DNA of 64,000 bases from Plectosphaerella cucumerina (lineage: Eukaryota; Ascomycota; Sordariomycetes; Glomerellales; Plectosphaerellaceae): the NCBI GenBank assembly GCA_020746995.1, contig JAGPXD010000002.1, positions 4,526,001 to 4,590,000 on the forward strand. The letters are read 5' to 3'. The translations under genes and the position numbers were made by a program. Below the pieces are notes generated by a model that saw only the letters and a program-made list of their open reading frames with translations, had not been told where the DNA came from and made no database searches. Shown here in pieces: positions 46,177 through 57,784 of the stretch. The first letter of the stretch is position 1; every line of letters starts with the position of its first letter.

Positions 46177-47363
46177 TCACCGGACCATGTTGATGACCTG
46201 CTCCTGTAGTCTCGCGCACTTCCTCTTGAGGGTCTTGACAGACTCGAGGAAGATCTCGTCGCTGTCCCACTGGCCGGTGGTCTCGATGGCGAAGATGAAG
46301 TGATCCCGTCTCCGGCCGAGCTTGACCTTGCCCTCGAACTCGGGGTGGCGCAGGCACTCCCTGCTGACCGTGTCCTTCATGGTGTCGCGGACGACGGCCT
46401 TCTTCTCGCCCTCGTGGCCCTCGTAGCCGCTGCCGGCGATGCGGGCCTCCTTGGCGGAGACGCGCTCAATACCGATGACGCCGGCGGGGAAGCAGCGAGC
46501 GAACTTTTCGGCGTCGTTGCCTAGGATCGGGCGGGTGATGTTGATGGTCGGCAGGAGGCGGTAGGAGGCGGTGGCGACGGGAGAGAACTTTGCGTGGTCC
46601 GAGCCGACGCCCTTGTGCATGTGCATCTGCAGGTCGAGGACCTGGCCGGGCCGCAGCTTGGCGATGAGGATGCCGGGGACGTGGGGCCGGATAGCCTTGT
46701 CGCCGGCGAAGATGTCGGCCTGACGGCCGGTAGGGACGTACTGGATGTCGCTGGCGTAGACGTAGGCGTTGTTGTAGAGCTTGTGCGGGTCGCGCTCGTC
46801 CTTGGCGGCGGACTCGTTGCGCGTGCACTCGACCTGCAGGCGGAGCTCGATCGTGTTGGTGTCGAACATGTCGCCGGGGGTGCCGTCTGCGTTCTTCTTG
46901 CGCCACTTCATCCAGTTGCGCATAGCGTCCTTTGAGCCGGTGAAGGGCACGAGGCCCAGGCGGTGCGACAGGACCTCGTCCTGGATCACGGACGTGTTGT
47001 TGTATACGTATACGGTCTCGATGGCCATCGTCGGGATCTCGGAGATGAGGATGCGGCGGAAGGCGTTTGCGATGGAGGCGTCGACGCCGACGAGAGAGAA
47101 GGACGACTCATCGCGCGTGAGGTGGTGAAATTGTACCTTGAAGCGCTCGCGGAACTCTTCGAGGGACCAGCTGTTGTCCTCGCCGGGGAAGTGTCCGGGA
47201 AAGTCTGTCGAGGTGACGTCGGTGACTGTCTCCTTGTTGATGCCGACCGTCTAGAAGCAGAGTGTCAGTCTGGGCAGGCCGGCGAAGGCCACGAGAGGCG
47301 GTAGGGGTGACTGACCTGCCGCCTGTCCAGCTCCTCGGCGCTGGGGGTCACGAAGGGAGCCAT
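46177..47363 (-). CDS. RPC40: RNA polymerase I and III subunit AC40 (RPAC1)
   Basis: Two exons (47363-47316 and 47250-46177) with a 65-nt intron give 373 residues. The alpha-like fold is clear: Ala-Asn-Ala-Phe-Arg-Arg-Ile-Leu-Ile-Ser-Glu-Ile-Pro-Thr-Met-Ala, then the His-Arg-Leu-Gly-Leu-Val-Pro segment, typical of RpoA/Rpb3/AC40 dimerisation domains. AC40 pairs with AC19 to assemble Pol I and Pol III in the nucleus. An internal ATG at 47028 opens the longest unspliced read but would delete the dimerisation helix, so the start at 47363 was chosen. Confidence 0.93.
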
Positions 47364-47587
47364 TGTGTGTGGTGCCGTGGTGTTTGCGGGTAGTCGGTGA
47401 TGGGCGGCAGGGGAATGGCGGTGCGATCTCGACTCGACTCGACTGAAGGCCGGGGAAATTTTTCGAGACCGAGAGACCCCTCCAAAAAGTTGAAGATTGG
47501 GTTAGGCTCACACCCGCCAATTGCTTATCGGGATAAAGCGACGCCCCATGACACACACCACCGCCCACCGTTGCCGAGTCATCACCC

Positions 47588-48136
47588 TCACACCAACACG
47601 ACCACCTCCTGCGCAACCATGTCCAATTCGACAACCTGCCCCGGCATGACGCCGAAGATGTAGCACTCTCCCAGCATGGAGTATCTGCCGTCGTGGCGGC
47701 GGCGCACCAGGAACGGGACGTGTACCTCGTTCAGCACGCATGCCACATCGCCTTTGCGCGTATATCGCGGGAACAAGCCAAGACGCCCTGACTTCGTCCG
47801 CCCGAACCTCCGGTGGCCCATGGCCGATCTGTGTGCATTTTGAGAGTCAGAGAACGTCCTGCCTGGCTGTCGCGTCTTGAGGCTTGCGAGTTCGAGCCTG
47901 CCTCGGCCTGCGGGCTTCTGTTGGCGGGCTGAGTAGGTCTGTCCAGCCAGCGATGGGCTCCGGCCCGTGGTAGGGTCCAGGAGAAGACTGAAGATCTCGG
48001 CAAACGAATCGGGAGCGATGCTGCCGTGACATGGCCCGCGGAACTGCTTCCTCAGAGACACGACTGTGGTTTGTGGCGATGCCAGGAAACTCTTGGTCCA
48101 GAGCGGCGTTCTCCTCGTTTTCGTCCACGAAACCAA
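47588..48136 (-). pseudogene. HET-protein C-terminal-like fragment
   Basis: A minus-strand frame of 182 codons. Its last 75 residues, from Arg-Arg-Phe-Gly-Arg-Thr through Gly-Leu-Phe-Pro and Lys-Gly-Asp-Val-Ala-Cys-Val-Leu to Leu-Gly-Glu-Cys-Tyr-Ile-Phe-Gly-Val-Met, match the end of many fungal heterokaryon-incompatibility (HET) proteins. The HET domain itself, which should lie several hundred residues upstream, is missing: only 240 bp of possibly coding sequence precede it. A different frame starting at 48155 (acidic, Met-Ser-Lys-Arg-Pro-Asp) overlaps the upstream part and could be a first exon. It is either a truncated relic or a small domain-only gene. The call rests on recognition of the terminal pattern only. 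Confidence 0.5.
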
Positions 48137-48398
48137 GATCAGGTCGTTTGGACATGCTGGGCTGGTTTGGTGGTAGTGTTGGGCTGGCAGAGTTGGGAGG
48201 AAATGCCCGCATCAGGCTGTTAGGACTGTCTAAATTGCGGGCGAAGCCCAGGCTGCATGAAGATACGACCTATCACCGCTCGAGGCGCGAAGACGGGGAC
48301 GGCCGCGTAGGGAAGACCAGAGGCCATCTCAGATGAGGAAGGGGATCAAGGTCAATCCAATTGTGATGTTCTATATGCGTCAATCAGCCGCCACGACC

Positions 48399-48954
48399 TC
48401 AAGCTGCCGTCTTGATGCCGGCGATCATGTTCTCATGGATCTTGGGCCAGTTGCCATCGCAGGCGCCCTTTACCACTCCGATCAGCAGGCGCGAGCACTT
48501 CATCGTCACATCCTCAACGACTTCGAGGCCGGCCGCCCCGTCGCGAACCCTCCAAAAGGTCTCCAACAACACGTTGAGAGGGCTGCGGATGCGCACGAAG
48601 AGGCCGTCCTCAATGTCGGTGAACTCGTAGGTGCTGATGACGTCCGAGTCCCAGAGCCCCGCCGGCAGAGCGTGCACGACCTCGGTCACGCGGAAGAAAT
48701 CTGTCGGGCGAAGACCGACGACGCCAGCGGGAAGCTCAGGTGGCGGGGAGGGGGCGGGAGCCGGCTCGCGCTTGGGGTTGTTGGGCGAACAGCTGATGAA
48801 GTGCTCGTGGTTGTGCAGCATGGCGATGGCGGCCTCCCTGGTGATGGGGGGTGGCAGCGCGCTGACATGGCTGAGGGTTTGTGTGGTGTTAAGGAAACCT
48901 GATGCGGTCAGCCTTATTGCCGATGAGAGCGAGAACGGGATGGAACTTGCTCAT
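48399..48954 (-). CDS. DUF7053-like protein (START/SRPBCC-type), 5' end unresolved
   Basis: The supported frame runs from about 48896 down to 48399. It begins near Phe-Leu-Asn-Thr-Thr-Gln-Thr-Leu, followed by Pro-Pro-Pro-Ile-Thr-Arg-Glu and His-Asn-His-Glu-His-Phe-Ile. It ends with Val-Glu-Asp-Val-Thr-Met-Lys-Cys and a terminal helix. This order resembles small fungal DUF7053 proteins of unknown function. A good-context ATG at 48954 (Met-Ser-Lys-Phe-His) is in another frame and meets TAA at about 48891-48893, and the supported frame has an upstream stop at 48951-48953. So either an upstream exon was missed, the gene is frameshifted, or it starts at the internal ATG at 48821. Confidence 0.5.
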
Positions 48955-49936
48955 GATGGGCGGTGGTGAAGTCGAGAGGAGAGGTTGATGGTGTAGTCGC
49001 CGGAAGGTGAGGTTGACGTGCTGAGCGATCCACTGTTAGGCACCGCTGGGATTGTCTGTGCAGGTATACAGGACGGAGAGTACCGCTACTAACAGCTCGG
49101 ACCACTGGTGATCGACTGCCTGGTGTGTCCTTCGGGTCGCAATGGGCGAAGTAAACGCACGGCAGGATTGATTGAGAGTGTCTGGCCAGAGGACGATGAT
49201 GGTACGCAAGCCGGAGGTCTCGTTTGACGTGCGTGGCCATGATGATATGTACTGTAACTCGGGATGTCTCAAGGTCCGAGCCCGTGTTGCCAGTAGCCCC
49301 TTCCTGTTGTTGTCAGGGGCCTTTCTACTAGCCCAAGCGGATCGCCTCAAGGACCGACCGCAGAATTTCTCTCACGACATCTCGCCAGCTTCAACGAGCG
49401 GCCCCGTTGGATGCGCGGCGTTTTGACTTTCCGCCCGTGACTGGTCTCGCAGAATGTCCTGTTGACCGGCCACAGCCCAATGTCGCATTCCTGGCACATT
49501 TCCAGCAAGAATCTTCGGCTTGGAATTGACGACTCCCTGAAGTCGGGTCATCCATCCGTGTCGACCACGATGAAGAAACCCAGGTATTCAAGATGACTTG
49601 AGTACACCATTACGGTGCCTGGCCGCCCATTCCGCTGGGCTAGCAGAGAACCCCGAATTTTCCGACCGTCACTCATTAGGCTCTACTGCCGAAACTAGGC
49701 TTCGTAGCTGAGAAGCCATGTTGGTCGGCCTCCCGCAGCATGCAGGCGCCCTACTCGGTCGTTGGTTGGCGCCAGCCTATCATCATCTGTGCGAAGGCCA
49801 CATAATGATGAGCACTCCCTTCGAGACTCCCAGCCTGATTGATCTCTGGCTCACCTTTTCATAAGGACGTTGCTGCCCCGGCCGCCGATGCTGTCTCTGG
49901 TGATGGCCATTGTTGCCCACTGCCTCTTGACTCAGA
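48955..49936. other. Intergenic region before the deaminase gene
   Basis: No gene was recognised. Short frames here have no known domain. The region holds the deaminase promoter and possibly a missed 5' exon of the DUF7053-like gene. Confidence 0.45.
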
Positions 49937-51920
49937 ATGGCTTTCCAGAAGCAACGGCCACCGCAGGTTATCTGTGCCGAGAACATCGCCTTACTCCACC
50001 TGCTCCACGTCGTTCCGTCGGAGCCTACGACCAGAATTGTGTATGACAACCTGAAAGACCGCAATGCCAGGTGCCTCTCCCTTGACCAGGAACGTCACCT
50101 TTCGGGCACCTTGGCAGTATTATCATGTATCAAGGAGAATACCGATTTCACCACTGCTGTAGCTATACAAGAACTTCGAACATCCCAGACTTCTGAACAA
50201 CCCACGCTTCAGGTTCTGCTTGCGGTCAACAAGTCGAGTTCCAATTCTGCAAAAACCTATCTGGAGGCAAGCAGTCAGGGGCTTCAAAGAGTCCTACGTG
50301 CTTTGTCTCGGGCCACACAAGGTAAGAGTCCTCATGAATAGTCGATCAATCATGTGCTAATGTCTGCAAGCCTACGATGCTCGTCTCGAGCTGGATATCT
50401 TTGAAGAAATCGTCTCAGTCTGCCAGGAGCGTATCCTCTCGCGTCTGCGTTTTGCCAAGCGGAAGCGGAACAAGCAGAGCCCGCCACTACAGAACGCCTT
50501 GAACGATATGTGCACCACACTGGCCGGGAGAAATGATACTGCTGCCCTCACGTTTATTCAGACGACGCGAAGTCTCATTACTGCGCTCGACAATTACAGC
50601 AAGCATCAAGTCGAGTCCAGAGTTCCGGGTCTGGTGGAGGAAGCGGACACCTGGACTCGGCTTGGAGACATGAGCCGGTTCTTTAGCAAAGTCCGCCCCG
50701 GTCCATCTCCCACGACAGCCAGGGTCTACCAAGAGAATCGACATATCATCAGAAAAGTTGCACAGTACCGAACGGCGGCTCGTCGCCTGTACCGGCTGGC
50801 CAGAAGGTGCAAGCCCCTGCGCACTGCCACAGTCGAGCCTGTTCGCCTTGGCCCTGAAGCCTTCACACAGCCAGATACCACAGGATACGCCCCTTCTCTG
50901 GCAGATACACTGGAGAGACTCACCTCCAAAAGATCACCAGCTCACCTCACGGCTATCTGCAAATATGCCAAGAGAAAGAATACCAACCCGAAGGATGATT
51001 TCGTCAGCACAACTCAAAGAACGCTCGAAACCTCCAGCAAAGTCCATGCAGAGGTCCAGATCTTGACTCATCTGCGAAGCGTCCCAACGGACCAAGCCTT
51101 CATGCCCAGATTTGTGCAATCAAACAAGAAGGCATGCTTCCTCTGCAACCAGCTGCTCATTCTCAACGGGCTTCCCGCAATGCCAAAGAGTCATGGGAGG
51201 CTGTATACTGGTTGGAGAATCCCCATGCTTCCGGTGATGGAGTCTCTGCAGCGTCAGCTGAACGCATCGCTGGAGCAGAAATCTCGCCAAAGTATCGACC
51301 TACTGCTGTTGAAGAAGCAGAAAATCGACCTCGAGTATCCGTATGAGAGCAGTGCTTTGTCGATATCCGACGCCGCAGCATCGGAGGTTATGGAAGTCGT
51401 CCCGAACATCCCCGCTGCCATCGGTCTGCTGCAAGAGTCGAAGGAGTCAATGATCCCAAATGTGATGGAGCTTGAGGAGCTCACCAGTCCACATGAGAGC
51501 AGCGATGAGAGCGACGAAGAGGCATTTTCTGCCATATCGGACGAAGACGCGGCCGAAATTTTAGAAGACTCTTCGAGCATAGTCACGACAGACATGGCAG
51601 ATTCACGCGAAGCCTCGCCACTTCATCTGACTCAACTCTCGTGGACAATCAAACAAGAACAGCCACCCCTAGTCCATACCTTCAACGGGTCGAAATTGTT
51701 GGTGGAATACTCTACCGGCACCGACACTCCAGAGCCCAAGACTCTTCGCTATCAGACAAGAAGACTAGAGGATGCCGAGATTGAGGCACTGAAAGCCACT
51801 GACTCCAAGATCATTGCAGTCACAGCCATGGAAGAAGGCTCCGAGATCACTCTCCAGGGGAATTCGCCGTTCCATATCGACTTTGGCAATGCAATCGCTG
51901 AACTGGTGCTATACAACTAA
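49937..51920 (+). CDS. OTT_1508-like nucleic-acid deaminase family protein
   Basis: Two exons (49937-50321 and 50371-51920) with a 49-nt intron give 644 residues. The N-terminal 340 residues are helical and basic with no domain I can name. The deaminase core shows His-Ala-Glu (354-356) and, 28 residues after the Glu, Cys-Phe-Leu-Cys (C384, C387), then His-Gly-Arg-Leu-Tyr-Thr-Gly-Trp, the Zn-site and strand pattern of the OTT_1508 family. The three Zn ligands and the catalytic Glu are all intact. Residues about 490-545 are strongly acidic (Glu/Asp/Ser). The deaminase superfamily removes amino groups from nucleobases; the substrate of this fungal branch is not known to me. It is known as an expanded fungal group proposed to act in defence or conflict. 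Confidence 0.85.
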
Positions 51921-51950
51921 ACTTACACCTCGAGCCACCTCCTACGAATC

Positions 51951-53432
51951 TTACACAACACTGACCTTCCTCGGCTGCAGATGATGGGTGTTGACAGTCC
52001 ACTTCCTCTGCGTCGTGAACACCCTCACCACATCCACCTTGACCCTCTGCTCCGGGTGGTTCTTCGCGCTGGCCCGGAGAAGGTCACCGCAACATCCCTC
52101 GACCTCGCAGAGCGTCGAATCGCCCTCGTGCGCCTCAATGCTCGCCGGGCACATCCACACCTCCTCCACACCCGCAATCACCGAGTCGACCGTCTCCTCC
52201 TCATTTCCAAGGAGGACATGCCGCTGGTAGTGCTCCGCGCCCTTGCGGATCCTCGTCTCCTTCATCACGACCTCGGTCGTCACCACGTCAAGATACCGCC
52301 TGTCCCGGATCCACTGCAGCAGCACCGGCAGCTGGTACATCTTGGCCTGCATCTCCATCTCCGCGTAGCGGCGGTAGTCAAAGCCGTTAACCCTGTCCCA
52401 GTACAGCGGGAACATTCCCGTCCGCAGGTACCGGAGGACCTCACCAAAGAGCTCTGGGTCGTTCTCGATGCGCACCCGGGGCGCCGCACCCGAGAAGCTT
52501 GCGCGGCGGATGGCCTTTGAGAACCAGGCAGACTCTTCGAAGATGTCGCTGCAGACGTGGAAGTCCTGGCCGCCCACCTCGACGATGATCCTGTTGTCGA
52601 GCTTGACGTGTGCCTTTCGGAGCACGGGAACGATGATCTCTTCGGTCGGCGTACGCGGTTGCGAGGTAGGTGGGGACGCGTGGGTGACAATGTCGCCATC
52701 CTCGTTGAACCGGAATGCGACAGAGCTGGTGCTGCGTTTGCGAACCAGAGTCCTGGAGACCCTGGCGGTGCCGCTGGGGGTGTGCTTGATGCTCGCCTGG
52801 GTCGAGTCGCCAGAGGTGTCATCCAGTGAGTCGCTGGTCTGGTACAGATGGGGGTCGCGTCTTGTGAGTGAGACGGGCGTCGCCGTCCTAGGCTTGGTCG
52901 GGTTCAAGTTGAGAGGGAGAATCTTGGGCATCGGGAGTTTTGTTGAGTCTTGGGTCGCCGAAGAAGACTTGCGCCTTGGCTTCTGAGGCTTGGGGGTGGT
53001 GGTTGCAGATGCACTGCTTTCCTGGCCCTCGGTCGTACGAGAGACATCCATGGAGAAGTCTCGGCTGCTGCCATCCCTGAGAGGCTCATGCTCAGCATCC
53101 TCCATGAAGCGGCCCATTCTCTGTAGGAACTCCAACTCTCCCTGGGCTTCACTGTAGAAAGCCACATCGTCTGCATCTGCGGCGGCGCACAACCGCTGGA
53201 TGAACGCGACGATCTGCGCCGAGGTGCGCCTGAACCTGGGCTCGACGGGAGAATGTGCCTGGGCGCGTTAGAAAACAGAAGTCGCGCGCGAGGGGAATGT
53301 CTCAGGCAAAAACGGTACCTTGAGCGAGGTATCTTGCGGGTAGTTGTTGGCATCGCTGGGGAGCAGATCCAGCAGCAGAGAGACTCTGCCGTCGCTTGCG
53401 CGCCGAAAGCCGAGTTCGAATCGCTCAGCCAT
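51951..53432 (-). CDS. BTB/POZ (T1-type) domain protein
   Basis: Two exons (53432-53319 and 53258-51951) with a 60-nt intron give 473 residues. The first 250 residues are Ser/Thr/Pro-rich and likely disordered. The BTB fold is at about 260-360: Ile-Ile-Val-Glu-Val-Gly-Gly-Gln-Asp-Phe, then Phe-Gly-Glu-Val-Leu-Arg-Tyr-Leu-Arg-Thr-Gly, the KCTD/T1-like pattern. The C-terminus has a Cys-rich patch (Cys-Glu-Val-Glu-Gly-Cys-Cys). KCTD-type proteins often serve as cullin-3 adaptors or oligomerisation scaffolds; the role here is unknown. Its stop codon lies 30 bp from the deaminase stop, so the two genes are tightly convergent. Confidence 0.8.
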
Positions 53433-53790
53433 CGCGGGTCGGTTGTTTTTGTGAGAGGCAAGAGCCAGTGAAATGCGAAAGCGTTGGTGTTTTTTTCTTT
53501 TGGTGCCAGGATTCCAGTGAATTTGGTGGTGTCTGCTGGTCGCAGGCAAGAGCAGCAGCAGCTCTCCCTCAGGTGGATTGGCGCCGCCCTGTATTGTTCG
53601 ACGCCCCTGAATCAAGGGCAATGGGATATTACTACGTGCACAGTCAGAGAGCCACATATTGACACCTACTCATCACGTATGTTTGTGTACTTCTTGCTCA
53701 TCGTTTGCGTACGGAAGATGCATACCACACTTGATCCAAGTCACAACAAACGCATATTCAACATGTACATTGCTCTATCGCTTCATTATC
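53433..53790. other. Intergenic region BTB gene / PEX1
   Basis: A 358-bp gap holding the BTB promoter and the PEX1 3' UTR. No gene was seen. Confidence 0.5.
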
Positions 53791-56700
53791 TTACATCAAG
53801 CTGCTCCGTCCGCCAATCTCCATGCTGCCCTGGCCATCCTTCATGTCACCGCTTCGGCCGACCACGAATTCGTGGTAAATGCGCCGCAGCCTGTTACGCT
53901 CATCCGAGCTGATACTGGCCTTGGTCCCCTCGAGCGCCTTGATTAGGTGCTTCCATCCCACGATGACCTCCTTGTCCTCGACCGCCGCCTTCGACGCCTC
54001 GGGCTGCAGCGCGCGCTTGCTCCGCTTGCGTGCCTGTTTGATGTTCTCCAACTTGGCCCGAATGGCCGCGTTCTCGACCAGCTTGCTCGGCTGCCCCAGG
54101 GCCGACCGCGGCGCCTCTTCGGGCTCGCGGTACGGGAACTGAACAAAGCTGGGCACCGCGGCCGACTTGTCAACACCGTTGGCCCTGCCGTTTGTCTTTG
54201 GCTCCTCGGTGCCGTCCTCCTGCAGTACGTCGTGGATGGCCTCGAGCTGGGCATTGGAGATGAGGCCCTGCAGGTCGGCGCCGGAGAAGGACTCGCACCT
54301 CTTGGCGATCTCTGTCCACGCCTCATCCGAGCTCGTCATCTCCTCGCCCAGCTTGACCTTTTGGGACAGAGCCTTGAGAATATCGATCCGGTCCTCCAGG
54401 GTTGGCAGGCCACACAGTAGTGACTTGTCCAGACGACCGGGGCGAAGCAAAGCGGGATCGATGAGGTCAGGCCGGGAGGTGGCTGCCAGGACATACACAC
54501 CAGAGAGGCCCTCGGCTCCGTCCATCAACGTCAGAAGCTGGTTGACCACGCGGTCCGTCACGCCTGTTGAGTCATGGCCACGCTTGGGCGCGATGGAGTC
54601 AAACTCGTCGAAGAAGAGCACGGACGGTTTTGCCGCCGATGCTCGCTCGAAGAGGTCGCGAACACTCTTCTCAGAGGCACCGATGTACTTGTTGAGGATC
54701 TCGGGACCCTTCACACTGATGAAGTTGAGACCACACTCGCCGGCCACTGCGCTGGCGAGCAGCGTCTTGCCACAGCCAGGGAAGCCGTACAGCAAGAGAC
54801 CAGAGCGCAGGCGCAGAGGGCACTTTTCGAACACCGGAGCGTACTTGGTCGGGTACAACAGTGTCTCCAGCAAAACTTGGCGGGTCTCCTGAAGGCCGCC
54901 GATGGAGCTAAATGTCGTGGTCGAGCTCTGAAGCGACACGTTGCGGAGCGAGGTGGGTGTGAAGTCCTTCAGTGCGTTGTCAAAGTCGGCCCGGCCGAGG
55001 CGGATGGGCCCAGTCTTGGTCGATGAGGTCGCCCTGTTAACAGACCGGATGATCGCCTCGTTCTGAGCCCGTTCCACGACGACACTCAGATCCTTCGGCA
55101 TATAGCCATCCGTCAAGCCTGCGATGTCGAGGAAGTCCAAATCTTGGTCCAGAACAAAGCGGCCTGGTTTCCCCTGTACGCCGTCTGCGCTTCCTTGGCT
55201 GGCGCCGTCCATCCACGCGCTGTCTTCGGCTCCGCGGCTGCCGTCTGCTGTGGTCGGCCGGCTTCCAGTCTGCGAGGCGACGCCATCCTCTTCGGCAGGA
55301 ATCGAGTCCTCCTTGACGATGGCTTCCAGGACCTGTCTTCTAGCCTCCTTGTTCGGGGACTTGAGCTCCAAAACTTCGCGGAAGACATTCGATCCGACAA
55401 TAGTATCGTTCAGCGATTCCTTGCCTTCGGCCGTGGCAAGAACAACAACTCCGCTGTCCGGACCACAGAACTGCCGCGTCAGAGAGCTGACGATCTCACT
55501 GACTTGACGACTTCGCCCGTTGTCGTTGCCGACTTGCAGCTCCGTCTCCGTAGGGCACGACGTGTCTAGGTCGTCTAGGATGATGAGAGAACGACCCCCG
55601 GACTTGGCACCCCAGCTTGCGGCCATGAAGATCTGGGTGAGGGTTCCTCTGATAGCAGCCATCCTGCTCTCGTCGTTCACCAGCTTCTTACATGAGAAGT
55701 ACGACGTGTAGAACAAACCATCCTGTCGCAGACGTTGCGCTGCATATCTTGCAACAGATGTCTTGCCGGAGCCAGAAGCTCCCGTGAGCAGAGTGCATGA
55801 TAGATTGGAAAGATGGGTCTGTAGATCTCCAAGAAGCTTGTCAATGCTGACGAGAAGTCCATCATATGAAGGCAGTGGCTCAAAGACGGGCTCCTCGGTG
55901 ACCCAAGACGGCCGCGGAATTGGCGGCTGGAACTCGATGGCGATCTTGTCGCTCAATCCCACGGCCCATCTGGCTGGGTCCCTAGGGTCTGGAGCCCCCG
56001 CAGATGGCTCGAACTTGATGACACCACCCTCCCAGCCCAGGAGGCTCTCCAGGCCGTCCCACACCCCAAACAGCATGCCGTCGGTGAGCGGGCCGGACAG
56101 GAGCGACGAGGTTGTTGTTCGCTGGCTGTATATGGATCGGAACGTCTTCGCAGCCTCCTCCTTCTCGGCCTTGGACTCTGCGCCAAACCTGAGGCCCCCG
56201 CTTGCCTTGCTGCTGGCGGCGAAGGGGAAGACTGAGAGCTTCTGCACCGCGTTCTTCTCCAATGGTGGGCTAGCGGGTTCAATCTCGACGATGCCGCCAA
56301 CCATCCCGGTTACACCCAATGCGGCGCATAGAGGAGAGGACAGGGCTGCTGGCTTGCTGTCGGGTGGGTCATCCCATACGCGGAGGTTTGCGATAACTTT
56401 CGTCGCAACCTTGAACGTGCTCTGAGTAGGATCTTCAGGCTGCTGTTTCTGTGCGTTGGTCGACTGGCTGCTCGTTTCACGGAGAACTGTAACCAGCACG
56501 TAGTTCACACCCTTGAAGCCCCGCGATAGGATCACGTCAAGGTCCACCCAGACGCTGAAATCGGATGTCGCCTCCTCATCGAACCACTCGTTGCACGCCG
56601 TGCGATCGAGGCCCCTCAGAACAACTCTGGACTTGCGCTCTGCCCTTGAAGATCGCCTGCGGGAGGTACTGGCGCCGCTTCGTCGTGACTTTGATGTGCT

Positions 56701-57473
56701 CGCGACGCTGCGGTTTTCGGAGGACGACTGCGTCGCCTTGGGTCTCGTCTTTGGCGCGACAATGACTTCGGAGTCGGGGGATATCTTGGCAAAGGGCACA
56801 TCGGAGGGCGGGGGAGGATCGAGCGACACCGTCTTGATGTTGGCCGACGAGGTCGGTGACAGATGCAGCGTCAGGACGTGAGGAGTCACCGTCGCCCCTG
56901 AGGGTGACTTGTAGGCTGGGTTCGGAAGTGCTCGGACCTGGGACAGCAGATTGACTTCGAGGAAAGTCGCGTGCAGCTCAATAATCTCCCAGTCCTCCGG
57001 TGTGAGCGGCTCGAAGTTGATAGTGTGTACTTGTGGAGGGTCGACATGGATCGTGGTCATGATCTTCTGGCCGTCGGAGAGGCCCAGGGTGTTCGCCAGC
57101 GTCGCATCAATCTCCACAGAGGCCACCTCTTGATCGCGTGCCGAGCTGTTTCCCCTCAGACCGCTGATCCCGTCGCGACTGACCAGCGGCGCCATCTTGC
57201 GCTTGCTGGGCATGCCGGTCCATCCCAGAAAGATAGACTGCGGCTGCCCAGCGGCCTTGGGATCCTTGTAGCTGAGCTCGACGACGACATTTTGTGCTGG
57301 CTGAAGAGAATTTAGTATTTGCACAATCTTGAACACTAGAGAGGGGTTGTTCATACCGTGTTGACGTTGACAAGAAGCGACACGAGGGAGGTGGGGAGGT
57401 TGACGAGACAGCTGCGCAGGTGGACGAGAGTCAGCTCTGCGGCGGTAGAAGGCGCGCTCTTGCGTGACGACAT
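53791..57473 (-). CDS. PEX1: Peroxisomal AAA ATPase Pex1
   Basis: Two exons (57473-57357 and 57300-53791) with a 56-nt intron give 1208 residues. The N-terminal PEX1-N double-psi domain covers about residues 20-180. D1 AAA has a Walker A Gly-Ala-Ser-Gly-Ser-Gly-Lys-Thr (546-553) and a variant Walker B Ile-Ile-Leu-Asp-Asp-Leu-Asp (612-618). D2 AAA has Walker A Gly-Phe-Pro-Gly-Cys-Gly-Lys-Thr (878-885), Walker B Phe-Phe-Asp-Glu (935-938) and an intact arginine-finger region (Leu-Leu-Arg-Pro-Gly-Arg-Leu-Asp). The D1 Walker B lacks the second acidic catalytic Glu, as in the family, where D1 has weak ATPase activity. Pex1 and Pex6 form a hexamer that extracts ubiquitinated Pex5 from peroxisomes. 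The longest unspliced frame begins inside the intron at 57354, so exon 1 is needed for the N-terminus. Confidence 0.94.
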
Positions 57474-57784
57474 GGTCTTATGCTGATGGCATAGGCGCCT
57501 GTTGGAATTGAAACGAAAGATTGAACAGAAAGGCTGGCGGAGTTCTGAGCAGTTGACAGCTATGGGACCCTCCAGTTGTCCCTCGGGAGTCGCAATCCCC
57601 AGACGGAGGGCCGCCTTCGCATCTCGCCCGCTTTCATGTGCCGACGCCGAGGCAACTTCGGGATTGGCCAGGGAAAGCCGGGGCTGAGCTCGCGCCACAT
57701 TGGATGTGGCGGTGCTGAAATCAAGCCACACTAATACTTCGAGCTCAACATGATCTCAACTCTATCGCGACAGCCTCATCAACT
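57474..57784. other. Upstream region of PEX1, reaching to the tRNA gene
   Basis: A 311-bp gap with the PEX1 promoter. No strong motif was identified. Confidence 0.4.
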
